From the NCBI RefSeq assembly GCF_023715895.1, contig NZ_JAMBOO010000002.1, positions 310,001-374,000 of the forward strand: 64,000 nt of DNA. The letters are read 5' to 3'. Position numbers and translations under genes: made by a program. Below, piece by piece: positions 36,107-44,862 of this stretch. Origin of the DNA: Domibacillus indicus (GTDB taxonomy: Bacteria > Bacillota > Bacilli > Bacillales > Domibacillaceae). Position 1 is the stretch's first letter. Each line of letters starts with the position of its first letter. Below the pieces are notes generated by a model. That model did not search any database and had not been told where the DNA came from. It saw only the letters and a list, made by a program, of their open reading frames with translations.

Positions 36107-36807
36107 TTTTTCTTCACCACCATCAGCGTTAAATAATTCGGTTCTGCCCGCTCAAATTCATCCAGTGTCCAGACAACTTCATCACTGGATGTAACTTTTG
36201 TGACCGCATGGGCGTGCTCCTCAAGTCCAAGCTCCCGGATTACACTTGAAATAAGGGCTGCCACCTTCGCGACTTTCAGAAAAATAACGCAGTCATGCGT
36301 CTCAATTGCCTGTTTCAGCGCCTCGCGATCATTTGTTGCCGGAATAATCGCGACATGCTCATCTCCGTCGGCAAGCGGAATGTTCAGCCTTGCTGCGGTT
36401 CCATTTACTGATGATATGCCGGGCACTACTTCTGTTTTTACGTTCGGCATTCTTTTTTGCAATACATTTTTCATGTGAATAAATGTGCTGTACAGCATCG
36501 GATCGCCCTCTGTCACAAACGCGACGTTTTCACCGGATTCCAGTTTTTCCGCTACGGCTTCTGCTGCTTTGTTCCATTCACGCTCTAAAATGACCGGATC
36601 CTTCGTCATCGGAAAAACAAGACCAAGCATGTCTTTTTCCTGCGGATCAATATAAGCATCAATAATCTGGCGCGCATAACTTTTTTCACCAGACCGCTTT
36701 TTCGGAAACGCAATAACCCGGCTTTCCGACAAAATGCGAAACGCTTTTACCGTTAACAGTTCCGGATCGCCCGGTCCTGCACCAATCCCATATAAAATAC
36801 CTGTCAT
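36103..36807 (-). CDS. cbiL: Cobalt-precorrin-2 C20-methyltransferase
   Basis: A 234-residue tetrapyrrole methylase. Motifs are GIGAGPGDPELLTVKA at the N-terminus, VAFVTEGDPMLYSTFIHM and VVPGISSVNGTAARLNIPLA, which are typical of CbiL/CobI. It adds the C20 methyl to cobalt-factor II/precorrin-2. The ATG at 36807 overlaps the cbiET stop (TGATG), with GAGGA upstream. Confidence 0.92.
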   Translation of the reverse strand: MTGILYGIGAGPGDPELLTVKAFRILSESRVIAFPKKRSGEKSYARQIIDAYIDPQEKDMLGLVFPMTKDPVILEREWNKAAEAVAEKLESGENVAFVTEGDPMLYSTFIHMKNVLQKRMPNVKTEVVPGISSVNGTAARLNIPLADGDEHVAIIPATNDREALKQAIETHDCVIFLKVAKVAALISSVIRELGLEEHAHAVTKVTSSDEVVWTLDEFERAEPNYLTLMVVKKK

Positions 36808-38012
36808 CACTGTTCCTCTTTTCTTTTAGCACATATAATGTAAACCGGATTCTGCGCTTCAAAGCGCGTCATATTTAAAATAGGCTTAGACAAGGACACT
36901 TGGGCAAGAGCCATATCTACCTCAAAGCCGGCTTCCCGGAATAACTGATGGGCTTTTGACATGTTTTCAATCGTAACGGCATTCAATACGATTGTCCCGC
37001 CCGGCTTCAGCCGCTTCGCACACGTGTCAATAAGCTTGTCCATATTACCGGCCGTGCCGCCCATAAACACGCAATCTGGATCAGGGAAAGCCTCTAATCC
37101 ATCTGGCGCTTTTCCATGAACAAGCGTCACGTCCGTGCGAAATTTTTGAAAATTCGCTTCAGCATTGGCGAGGTCCGCTTCATTTTTCTCGATGGCAAAA
37201 ACAGCTCCATTTCGGGCTATTTTAGCTGCTTCAATCGCAATGGAACCAGTACACGTTCCGATATCCCAAACGGTACTGTCCGGACGGATGTTCATTCGGC
37301 CGATGGTGAGAATGCGGATATCACGCTTTGTAATCAAGCCTTTGTCCGGCTTGCGCTGGCTGAATTCCTCATCCGGAATACCGGTAGTCCATTCTTTCGA
37401 TGGCCCGTTTTTCTTTAAAATCACCACGTTCAACGGAGCAAATGAAGCTTCACTCATTTCTTCAAGCGTTAAATGACGGCAACGTTCGTCCGCCGCACCC
37501 ATATTTTCAGCCACGAATGCATCGTACTCGGTCATGTTAAACCGAAGCAGGTAGCGGGCAATCACATCTGGTGAATGCGTTTCATCTGTCAGCAGCGCCA
37601 CTTTTTCTTCACCGTCAATTTTCTGGGCAAGCCCGGTGATTGGACGGCCGTGCACACTGATCGTTTTTGCATTCTGCCACGATTCATTCATCCGGGCAAA
37701 TGCAAGCTGTACACTTGACGGCTGCGGCTCAATCACGGCTTCTGTACTCCCTGACAGATACGCTCCGATTCCGTAAAAAAGCGGATCGCCCGAAGCCAGC
37801 ACCACGACTGGACCTTCTTCGTCCTGAACCCTTGTTTTTACTTCTTTTAAATTCCCGCCAATCACGAGCCTCTCCCCTGTGAAATCAGGAAAAAACGACA
37901 GCTGCCGTTCTCCGCCGACAAGCAGCCGGCTCTCTTCAATACGCTTTAGCTGGCGAGGGTGCAGCCCTTCCGCTCCGTCTGCACCGATGCCAATAATATG
38001 TACGTTACTCAC
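36807..38012 (-). CDS. cbiET: Fused CbiE-CbiT precorrin methyltransferase/decarboxylase
   Basis: A natural fusion of 401 residues. The N-terminal CbiE domain (about 1-200; IIGIGADGAEGLHP and VVLASGDPLFYGIG) methylates C5. The C-terminal CbiT domain (about 215-401; VWDIGTCTGSIAIEAA and PDCVFMGGTAGNMDKLI) methylates C15 and decarboxylates the acetate side chain. The same fusion is CobL in the aerobic route; gene context makes the anaerobic CbiET name correct here. It overlaps cbiD by 8 bp. Confidence 0.92.
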   Translation of the reverse strand: MSNVHIIGIGADGAEGLHPRQLKRIEESRLLVGGERQLSFFPDFTGERLVIGGNLKEVKTRVQDEEGPVVVLASGDPLFYGIGAYLSGSTEAVIEPQPSSVQLAFARMNESWQNAKTISVHGRPITGLAQKIDGEEKVALLTDETHSPDVIARYLLRFNMTEYDAFVAENMGAADERCRHLTLEEMSEASFAPLNVVILKKNGPSKEWTTGIPDEEFSQRKPDKGLITKRDIRILTIGRMNIRPDSTVWDIGTCTGSIAIEAAKIARNGAVFAIEKNEADLANAEANFQKFRTDVTLVHGKAPDGLEAFPDPDCVFMGGTAGNMDKLIDTCAKRLKPGGTIVLNAVTIENMSKAHQLFREAGFEVDMALAQVSLSKPILNMTRFEAQNPVYIICAKRKEEQ

Positions 38013-39093
38013 TGTATTCCGCCTTTCCTAAAAGCTGTCCTTTCATCGCAAACAGCAGCGTTTCAACTTCCATGCCGCCGCGCACTTCCTGAACGGCATT
38101 TCTTGAGCAATTGCGGCAGAAAAGCGCAAAAAATGCCGGATAGTCCGCCATTAATTCTGCTGCATGCGTCGCTGTGTTAGCTGCCCTCACTTCTTCAATT
38201 TCATTCTCGGAGGCGCCTGCTTCTTCCGCCATCTGTGCCAAAAAATTCATATCGACCGGTGCGCTTTTAGAGTGCACCATCATGACGCCTTGAGCGACCT
38301 TTGAAAATTTGCCCGGCATCCCGGCAAGTGTAACTTTTTGAATACCGAGCCGTTTACAATGCTTGAGTGTAAAGCCGACAAAATCGCCCATTTCAATAAA
38401 TGCTTCTTCCGGCAGGTGCTGTAAATGATTCATGGCATATTTTTCACTGCGTCCGCCTGTCGTAGCGGCCACGTGCTTACAGCCGGCTGCAACGGCCACT
38501 TCAATAGCCTTTACAATACTGGCTCGAAAAGCCGCAGTTGAAAACGGGCGGACAATGCCGCTCGTCCCTAGAATAGACAAGCCGCCTAAAATGCCAAGTC
38601 TTGCATTTAAGGTTTTTTCAGCCAGCTTCTCGCCGCCTGGAATGGAAATGATCACGCGGACGCCTTTTCCAGCTCCCGCTTCTAAAAGCAACTCTTGAAC
38701 TGCTTCAGTAATCATACGGCGCGGCACCGGATTAATCGCGGCTTCACCCGGTGCTACGTCGAGTCCCGGCTTTGTCGCCCGGCCGACACCTTCCCCGCCA
38801 TCAAGCTCAATGCCTGGCTCGCTTGTCCAGCTTACTTCTGCACAAATAACAGCTCCGTGTGTAATATCAGGATCGTCTCCCGCATCTTTTTTGATGCCGG
38901 CTTTTACAGAGCCCTCGCCTGCTTCGATAAATTCCGGTGTAAAGTGAGCCCATTGCTTCGCCGGCAGATAAATAGAAACCGATTCGGGCGGCTGGCCTGT
39001 AAGAAGCGTCTGCAGCGCAATTTTTGCCGCGGCAGTCGCACAGGAACCCGTTGTGTAGCCTGTGCGAAGCGGCTTATCAGGGACCGGCTTCAT
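38005..39093 (-). CDS. cbiD: Cobalt-precorrin-5B C1-methyltransferase
   Basis: CbiD, 362 residues, unrelated to the tetrapyrrole methylase fold. It has the diagnostic N-terminal LRTGYTTGSCATAAAKIAL, the loop VRVIISIPGGEKLAEKTLN, LGTSGIVRPFS and CKHVAATTGGRSEKYA. It methylates C1 after ring contraction in the anaerobic pathway. The start overlaps the cbiC stop by 4 bp. Confidence 0.94.
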   Translation of the reverse strand: MKPVPDKPLRTGYTTGSCATAAAKIALQTLLTGQPPESVSIYLPAKQWAHFTPEFIEAGEGSVKAGIKKDAGDDPDITHGAVICAEVSWTSEPGIELDGGEGVGRATKPGLDVAPGEAAINPVPRRMITEAVQELLLEAGAGKGVRVIISIPGGEKLAEKTLNARLGILGGLSILGTSGIVRPFSTAAFRASIVKAIEVAVAAGCKHVAATTGGRSEKYAMNHLQHLPEEAFIEMGDFVGFTLKHCKRLGIQKVTLAGMPGKFSKVAQGVMMVHSKSAPVDMNFLAQMAEEAGASENEIEEVRAANTATHAAELMADYPAFFALFCRNCSRNAVQEVRGGMEVETLLFAMKGQLLGKAEYSE

Positions 39094-39734
39094 TTTACGG
39101 CAAGCAGCGACAGCGCATTCAGTGCTGCCACGGTGACCGTACTGCCGCCTTTACGGCCAATATTCGTAATAAACGGAATATCCAGTTTTGCCAGTTCTTC
39201 TTTGGATTCTGCTGCCGACACAAAGCCGACCGGCATGCCGATAATTAAATCAGGCTTGGCAAGGCCTTCTTTGGCGAGGCGGATAATTTCTAAAAGAGCT
39301 GTCGGGGCATTGCCGATCGCGTAAATACCGCCTTCTCCAATCGCAGCCGCTTTACGCATAGAGATAATCGCCCGTGTCAACCCAAGTTCTTTGGCTTCTT
39401 TCATCACATCATCGTCCGAGATATGTACATGCACAGAACCGCCAAACTGCTCAATACGCGGTTTTGATACGCCTGATTGAATCATTTGCACGTCACAAAT
39501 TACACGCGTACCCTGCCGGATCGCGCGAATGCCGGACTCAATGGCCTTTGGATGAAACAGCACGCTTTTCCCGAGTTCAAAATCGGCAGAAGCATGAATC
39601 ACCCGCTGTACAACAGCGAACTCTTCCGGTGATAAATCATGGGGGCCAAACTCGTCTTCAATAATCGAGAAACTAAGCGATTCAATTTCCATTGGTTTCA
39701 CTGTTTCCGGTACAAAAGTTGTTTTAAAGTCCAT
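39090..39734 (-). CDS. cbiC: Cobalt-precorrin-8 methylmutase
   Basis: CbiC, 214 residues, moves the C11 methyl to C12, giving cobyrinate. It contains VVQRVIHASADFE (the catalytic His), ICDVQMIQSGVSK, NAPTALLEI and GMPVGFVSAAESKEEL, all conserved in CbiC/CobH. It overlaps cbiJ by 11 bp and cbiD by 4 bp. Confidence 0.94.
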   Translation of the reverse strand: MDFKTTFVPETVKPMEIESLSFSIIEDEFGPHDLSPEEFAVVQRVIHASADFELGKSVLFHPKAIESGIRAIRQGTRVICDVQMIQSGVSKPRIEQFGGSVHVHISDDDVMKEAKELGLTRAIISMRKAAAIGEGGIYAIGNAPTALLEIIRLAKEGLAKPDLIIGMPVGFVSAAESKEELAKLDIPFITNIGRKGGSTVTVAALNALSLLAVK

Positions 39735-40503
39735 GTTTCGTTTCCTCCAGGCGATTTAATGTGTGGATCACTTGATCAAATTGCTCGCATTGATTTGGGT
39801 ATTGTACCGGCGGCCGGGAAATGACAATCGTTTCGATACCAAGCGACACGGCCGCTTCGATCTTTTCCGCCACCGCGCCGATCGCGCCGCTTTCTTTCAT
39901 GACGGTCGTCGTCACGCCGTAATGGCGGTACAGTGCAAGATCAAACTCTTTCGTAAAAGGACCCTGCATAGCCACAATATTTTTTTGAGGCAGTCCAAGC
40001 TCAGCGCATTTTTCCATATTGTCCGTGCGCGGCAGCATCCGTGCAATCAGCCGGATATCCGTGTGGGGCAGCAGCTTTTCAGTGAAAACCTGCAGCGTCT
40101 TGCTGCCAGTCGTCAGGAGCACGACACCTCCCCGCTCTAGTGCCGCTTCCGCTGCTTCTTCATACGTATCCACGCGTGTGACAAGCGGATGCTCAATAAC
40201 CTGCGTGCCGGCCCGCTCAAAGCGGATATAAGGAATTCCGGCACGTTGGGCAGCTTCGATAGCATTTCGGGATGCTTCTTCGGCAAACGGATGGCTGGCG
40301 TCGACGACTGCCGTATAACCCTTTCCGAGCACAGATGTCATTTCATCTCCAGCCAGCCGGCCCACACGCGTTGAAATGCCCGCTGCTTCAAGTTCAATTG
40401 ACGCATTCTGGGTGACTACAGATGCTGTAACCGGGCGCCCCGTTTTTTGCAGTTTCACAGCGAGCTCCCGGGCATCACTCGTCCCCGCTAAAAAGAAAAT
40501 CAT
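39724..40503 (-). CDS. cbiJ: Cobalt-precorrin-6A reductase
   Basis: CbiJ/CobK, 259 residues, reduces cobalt-precorrin-6A using NADH or NADPH. It starts with FFLAGTSDARELAVKLQ, has VVDASHPFAEEASRNAIEA in the middle, and LLTTGSKTL and VMKESGAIGAVAEKIEAA further on. It overlaps both neighbours. Confidence 0.92.
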   Translation of the reverse strand: MIFFLAGTSDARELAVKLQKTGRPVTASVVTQNASIELEAAGISTRVGRLAGDEMTSVLGKGYTAVVDASHPFAEEASRNAIEAAQRAGIPYIRFERAGTQVIEHPLVTRVDTYEEAAEAALERGGVVLLTTGSKTLQVFTEKLLPHTDIRLIARMLPRTDNMEKCAELGLPQKNIVAMQGPFTKEFDLALYRHYGVTTTVMKESGAIGAVAEKIEAAVSLGIETIVISRPPVQYPNQCEQFDQVIHTLNRLEETKHGL

Positions 40504-41405
40504 CGAATCGCCTCTTTTTCATGATCATGGTCATGACCGTGATGATGGCGGCCGTGGTCGTGATCATGGTGATGATGATCATGGTCGTGGTCATGATGAT
40601 GGTGAATACCCGCTTCAAACCGGTACTGGCATGTATCACAATTCATGAGTGATTTACCGCCCAGCGCTTCATCAATCCGGTCTGCCACAATGACTTTAAG
40701 CTTCGGATGAAACCCGAAATAATTCGCAAGCGTGAAAGACAATTCTGGATATTGCTCACGAAACAGGGCCAAATCCTGTTCGATCCGTTTGATCAGCACA
40801 CCCGTAAACAAAAAGTACGGCAGAATAATGATTTTTTTCGCGCCAAGCTTTTTAACTCTTTCTACCGCTTGGGGAAGTGATGGCTTCGTCACACCATAAA
40901 ACGCCGGTTCAACGGTTTCAAAGGATGTTTTTTCCCATAAAATACGGGCAATTTTGCATAAGTCACTGTTGGCATCTGTATCGCTTCCGCCGCGCCCAAG
41001 CAGAATCACCGCATCCTGTTCGTCCGCTTCATCCGGATCAATGCCGGCAGCCTGCAGGCGTTCTTTTAAAATCACAGAAGTTTCATAATGGATGCCAATT
41101 GGCTTTCCATAGGTAAATGTCACACCCGGATACTTTTCTTTTGCTGCGTCAATCGCTGCTGGAATATGAATTTTCGAGTGCCCCGCCGGCAGCAGCATAA
41201 GTGGTATGAGGGCAACTTCAGTTGCTCCCCGGGCTACACACCGCTCGATGCCTTCCGCGATATCGGGACGCGCAAACTCCAGAAAACATGTTTCATATAA
41301 AACGAGCGGATTTAAATCCGGCAGAAATCCTTCCACAAATTGATGAATTTGGTCATTGCCTTCCGGGTCACGGCTTCCGTGCCCAACAAAAAGTACGGCT
41401 TTCAT
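40500..41405 (-). CDS. cbiX: Sirohydrochlorin cobaltochelatase with His-rich tail
   Basis: Long-form CbiX, 301 residues, with two chelatase-like halves. It inserts Co2+ into sirohydrochlorin, the entry to the anaerobic route. The N-terminal active-site motif FVGHGSRDPEGN has the metal-binding His. The second half has ILLGRGGSDTDANSD and YFLFTGVLIKRIEQDL. The C-terminus holds a CDTCQYR motif followed by about 30 residues made almost only of His and Asp. Such His-rich tails and Fe-S sites are known in B. megaterium CbiX. The tail may buffer cobalt or another metal. Confidence 0.93.
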   Translation of the reverse strand: MKAVLFVGHGSRDPEGNDQIHQFVEGFLPDLNPLVLYETCFLEFARPDIAEGIERCVARGATEVALIPLMLLPAGHSKIHIPAAIDAAKEKYPGVTFTYGKPIGIHYETSVILKERLQAAGIDPDEADEQDAVILLGRGGSDTDANSDLCKIARILWEKTSFETVEPAFYGVTKPSLPQAVERVKKLGAKKIIILPYFLFTGVLIKRIEQDLALFREQYPELSFTLANYFGFHPKLKVIVADRIDEALGGKSLMNCDTCQYRFEAGIHHHHDHDHDHHHHDHDHGRHHHGHDHDHEKEAIR

Positions 41406-41417
41406 TCTTTTTCCTCC

Positions 41418-42983
41418 TTATTCTCCGCACGGCATCGGTTCAACGTCCGGCACCGGCATATCTCGATGGGCAAATCCTTCTATTTCCCCAACCCGTTTAA
41501 AATATTTGAAAAAGCGTTCATTTGGATGGCCGGATTCACGGTATTCTTCTACAATTCCTGTGAGCATCGGAACAACTCGTTCCGGCGGAATGCCTTCTGC
41601 CACATACACACCTGGGTGCGCAGTCCGGCTGACCACTTTAGCGCCTAAAAACAGGTCAAACGCTCCTTTACGGTATACAATGCCAATATCCTCGTTCACT
41701 GCACCGTAGCACGCCATGCCGCAGCCATTCACGCCAATACGAAGCTCTTTCGGCACGTCGAGGCCGCCAAGCTCCCGTCCAAGCTGCTCGGTATATGGAA
41801 TCGCGTCGCCTTTATCACCGTTGCAGAAGTCACACGCTTTTATCGTGACAACATCGCCGGTTGGCGCAAGGCTTAGTCCCGCTGCTTTCAACTTTTCAAT
41901 AATCGGCTGCGGGTTACTCGTTTCGGTTTTTAACAGCACATAATGATGGGGTGTATATTCGATCGTACCCCTTTCGCCCGCCGCTTCAGATATAGCGATC
42001 AGCTGCTGCGGTGTAAAATGCTTGTTTACCAGTCCTGGACTGACCGCCGCTTCAAAGATTGTTTTCACAGCTGGCGGCGCCGTCTTCTGCCGCTTCAGTG
42101 CGGCGAGCGCCTGCAGGCCAAGCTCTTTAAGCTCGGGCTTTTTTTCACTTTGGCCTCCATGCAATGCCCACGGTTCGTTTTCAGGGCGAAGCCGCTCATG
42201 CGGCCGCAGCGGCTGCTTTTCTTCTGTTAATGTATATTTGCGTGTGTATCCACGCGGTGTAATCATCAGTCCATCATAGAAAAAAGTCGTTGAATTGCCG
42301 ATCACGACTGTTGTCAGCATCCCAATTTCGTGGTCCAGCATTTCCGCAAGTGTCGTCATCACGACTTCTTCCCGGTCACGATATGCGCTTTTTACAAGCC
42401 CAACCGGCGTGTCCGGTTTTCGGTAGTTGCGCAAAATCCGCTGTGCCTCTTCAATTTGTTTCGTGCGCCGCCCGCTTTTCGGGTTATACAGCGCAATTAC
42501 AAAATCAGCAGCGCCGGCAGCATCTATCCGTTTCGCTATAAGCTCCCACGGCGTTAAATGGTCACTTAAGCTGATCGTACAGGCATCATGCATAATAGGG
42601 GCGCCGAGCAAAGACGCGCATGAATTGATCGCCGATATTCCCGGAATGATTTCTACACGAATGCCGGTATCCCGCTTCCATCCCTGTTCCGCCAATACTT
42701 CATATACAAGACCTGCCATGCCGTATACACCGGCATCACCGCTTGAAATGACAGAAACGGTTTTTCCGCGCTCCGCCTGCTTAACCGCTGCCTGTGCCCG
42801 GCTTACTTCCTCGCTCATTCCGGTTGAAATAACGTCTTTTCCTTCAATCAAAGGGGCTACAAGCTCCATGTAGGTTTTGTATCCAATGACGTAATCACTT
42901 TCTTTCAGCGCTTGTTTCGCCCGATCGGTAATATGATCTTCATGGCCGGGTCCGAAGCCGACAACATACAATGTGCCCGTCAT
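41418..42983 (-). CDS. cbiH60: CbiH60: precorrin-3B C17-methyltransferase fused to Fe-S reductase-like domain
   Basis: A 521-residue two-domain protein. Residues 1-250 are the CbiH tetrapyrrole methylase (VVGFGPGHEDHITDRA, VISSGDAGVYGMAGLVYE), which methylates C17 and contracts the ring. The C-terminal part (about 300-500) resembles half of a nitrite/sulfite reductase, with four Cys (C384, C387, C421, C425 in CDFC and CGMAC) that can hold a 4Fe-4S cluster. This fusion is known from B. megaterium as CbiH60. The start overlaps the cbiW stop by 4 bp. Confidence 0.93.
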   Translation of the reverse strand: MTGTLYVVGFGPGHEDHITDRAKQALKESDYVIGYKTYMELVAPLIEGKDVISTGMSEEVSRAQAAVKQAERGKTVSVISSGDAGVYGMAGLVYEVLAEQGWKRDTGIRVEIIPGISAINSCASLLGAPIMHDACTISLSDHLTPWELIAKRIDAAGAADFVIALYNPKSGRRTKQIEEAQRILRNYRKPDTPVGLVKSAYRDREEVVMTTLAEMLDHEIGMLTTVVIGNSTTFFYDGLMITPRGYTRKYTLTEEKQPLRPHERLRPENEPWALHGGQSEKKPELKELGLQALAALKRQKTAPPAVKTIFEAAVSPGLVNKHFTPQQLIAISEAAGERGTIEYTPHHYVLLKTETSNPQPIIEKLKAAGLSLAPTGDVVTIKACDFCNGDKGDAIPYTEQLGRELGGLDVPKELRIGVNGCGMACYGAVNEDIGIVYRKGAFDLFLGAKVVSRTAHPGVYVAEGIPPERVVPMLTGIVEEYRESGHPNERFFKYFKRVGEIEGFAHRDMPVPDVEPMPCGE

Positions 42984-43351
42984 TTTTTCTCTCCTTTTTC
43001 TGTTCCCTTAAAGCGGCCGTTCAGCAGCTGCATGCCTTCTCCTGACCGCTCATAGGCAATCCATTCTTTTATTGGCTGGTTGTTTTCAAGATGCGAGGCG
43101 ACCATCTCTTTGGCACGGTGCTCGTCCATTTCAAAATACCAGTCTGCTTCCGGGTAAACGACAACCACACACCCGTCTTTGCAGCGTCCATTGCATCTTG
43201 TTCTTGTTGTATGTACATATGCATCCAAATCCCGCTCGGTAATTTCATTCCGGATTGCCTGTGTCACTTCTTCGCCGCCTTTTCGCATACAGGTAGACCC
43301 GTTGCAAATCAGCACATGCTTGCTCATACTCGTTAAGTTCCACGTTGCCAC
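42980..43351 (-). CDS. cbiW: CbiW-type (2Fe-2S) thioredoxin-like ferredoxin
   Basis: A 123-residue protein with a thioredoxin-like [2Fe-2S] ferredoxin domain. It has an N-terminal HVLICNGSTCMRKGG (two Cys), then TRCNGRCKDGCVVVVYPEADW with further Cys. It heads the corrin operon, as CbiW does in B. megaterium, and is presumed to supply electrons, perhaps to CbiH60 or CbiX. A GTG start at 43351 with AAGGAG 8 nt upstream is chosen. The in-frame ATG eight codons later lacks a ribosome binding site. Confidence 0.88.
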   Translation of the reverse strand: MATWNLTSMSKHVLICNGSTCMRKGGEEVTQAIRNEITERDLDAYVHTTRTRCNGRCKDGCVVVVYPEADWYFEMDEHRAKEMVASHLENNQPIKEWIAYERSGEGMQLLNGRFKGTEKGEKK

Positions 43352-43375
43352 TTTATCCGCTCCTTTTTTAAAGCA

Positions 43376-43413
43376 TACAAAAAGCCCCCGCTTCTACGGC
43401 AGAAGCAGGGGCA
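43376..43413 (-). terminator. Cobalamin-riboswitch terminator
   Basis: Arms GCCCCTGCTTCT and AGAAGCGGGGGC (minus strand) around 5 nt, followed by TTTTTG, just before the cbiW ribosome binding site. Confidence 0.88.
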
Positions 43414-43502
43414 GAAAACCGCATAAAAGAAAAGACTTGTCCAAAAAAGCCATGCGTATTCATCCCGTTCTTCCCACCGAAGAATGATGTTTCAGCATTA
43501 AA

Positions 43503-43665
43503 AGCAGGTCTCCTGGCTTGCGGTCACTTTACTTCTGCCTCCCTTCCCGGATAGAATCCAGTGGGTTTCAGACAGGTTCATCACGCATACAGTAGCGGGG
43601 GCTGCACCGGACTTTCACCGGTTTCCCTATTATCCCGGACGTAGAAACTCCGGGCACTTTTAATG
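43503..43665 (-). promoter_or_regulatory. Cobalamin riboswitch (B12 box)
   Basis: The minus strand reads AATAGGGAAACCGGTGAAAG, TCCGGTGCAGCCCCCGCTACTGT and finally AGCCAGGAGACCTGC, the B12 box. These are the standard cobalamin riboswitch core elements. With the terminator downstream it should shut the cbi operon when adenosylcobalamin is sufficient. Confidence 0.96.
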
Positions 43666-43746
43666 ATTGCTTTATTTAGTTTTGTTGTCTTTAACATTAG
43701 CAGGGAAGAGCTTCTTTTAGCAAGGGAAAAATGAAAAAGACCCGGA

Positions 43747-44265
43747 TTAATCATCCAGATCTTCTTCCTCGATTACGACTTCACCTGTTGTTCCATTTAC
43801 CCATACATCCGTTTCTGTTTTGCCGTCCCTGATCTCTAATTCATAGTGTCCGTCATCCAGCTCTATTTTTTCAATTGTGCCTTTTACTTGTTTTTGGGCG
43901 GCGGCTTTCGCTTCTGCTTCTGTTACTGTCACACTTGTATTCTCACGATTATCATAATCATCGCCGCTGTCATCATCCGTATCCCGTTGTTTTTTTAACA
44001 CCTTGCCGGAGTCTCCATCAATTTTTATATCATACTCCTGCGTATCGATTTCATAAACAGGGCCAGACAAATTTTTCTCCAATTCAATGCTCTCAACTAC
44101 AGACTGCGTTTCTTTTTCAGCAATTGCTTTTGCTTCTTCCATCGTCAGCTTCGCGTCAAAGCCGGGCACTTCCGCCTGGATTTTGTCATTCTGTACGCCC
44201 CAGAGAACCCCTCCGCCTAAAAGACCTAACGTTAAGAAGCTGCCTGCAATGGTTGTTTTCTTCAT
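43747..44265 (-). CDS. Exported PepSY-domain protein
   Basis: A 172-residue protein with a signal or anchor segment (about residues 4-25) and two PepSY repeats. The first is around LTMEEAKAIAEKE...YDIKIDGDSGKVLKKQ and the second around VTEAEAKAAAQKQ...DVWVNGTTGEVVIEEE. An Asp-rich linker lies between them. PepSY proteins are extracytoplasmic modulators, sometimes of peptidases or sensors. The start is ATG 44265 with GAGGAGG upstream. It resembles B. subtilis YkoI in being next to a YkoG/YkoH-like two-component system. Confidence 0.82.
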   Translation of the reverse strand: MKKTTIAGSFLTLGLLGGGVLWGVQNDKIQAEVPGFDAKLTMEEAKAIAEKETQSVVESIELEKNLSGPVYEIDTQEYDIKIDGDSGKVLKKQRDTDDDSGDDYDNRENTSVTVTEAEAKAAAQKQVKGTIEKIELDDGHYELEIRDGKTETDVWVNGTTGEVVIEEEDLDD

Positions 44266-44358
44266 TTTTATTTCCTCCTCTTTTTTCTTTTCTGCTTTTA
44301 TCATAGCCATGCAAAATGAGAAAAAAGGGAGGGAAAAATGAGAGTTTGATGAGAACCG

Positions 44359-44862
44359 TTAGTCATCCCAGGAAATCGACAGCACTTCCCCTGAAATCGC
44401 ATTGATTCGCACCGTCACTTCTTCGCCATTTTGAGCGTCTATATCAACGAGGTAAGAACCGGCTTCTTCTCCGTCGCCTTGTTCGATATCATCCACTGTT
44501 CCCGGTACTTTTTTAAGCGCAATCTCTCCTGCTTCTTCCGTTGTCAGCTGTCGAGCACCTTTTTCAGTTTTTTCTTCTTGGGCAGCCGAATCATTTTCTA
44601 CTGTTTCCAGGCGTGTCATAGCCACTAATTCGCCCGTCTCACTGTCAACCGTCATGCTGTATTGGCCTTCATCGGGTACTTCTATTGTATAGTGAAATTC
44701 TCCATCTGCCTGCTCCGCCTTCTTCACCGTGCCGCCGTACTGCTCAGCCAGCTTTTCTCCTGCTTCGTTCATCGTGACATCCGGCTGCTGCAGGGACTGG
44801 TATAAAAAAACCGCGGCAGCGGCGGCTGCGATTGCGATGGCAGCCGTTATGACTTTTTTCAT
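44359..44862 (-). CDS. Membrane-anchored PepSY-domain protein
   Basis: A 167-residue protein with an N-terminal Ala-rich membrane segment (about 4-20) and two PepSY-like repeats, ending TVRINAISGEVLSISWDD. The start overlaps the histidine kinase stop (ATGA), so it is translated with the two-component system and may be the extracytoplasmic input for the kinase. The second PepSY gene follows about 90 bp downstream. Confidence 0.82.
   Translation of the reverse strand: MKKVITAAIAIAAAAAAVFLYQSLQQPDVTMNEAGEKLAEQYGGTVKKAEQADGEFHYTIEVPDEGQYSMTVDSETGELVAMTRLETVENDSAAQEEKTEKGARQLTTEEAGEIALKKVPGTVDDIEQGDGEEAGSYLVDIDAQNGEEVTVRINAISGEVLSISWDD

Noticed and set aside
40500-40620. Plus-strand Asp/His/Gly-rich frame over the CbiX tail
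   Set aside because: It is the complement of the His-rich cbiX codons; no ribosome binding site.
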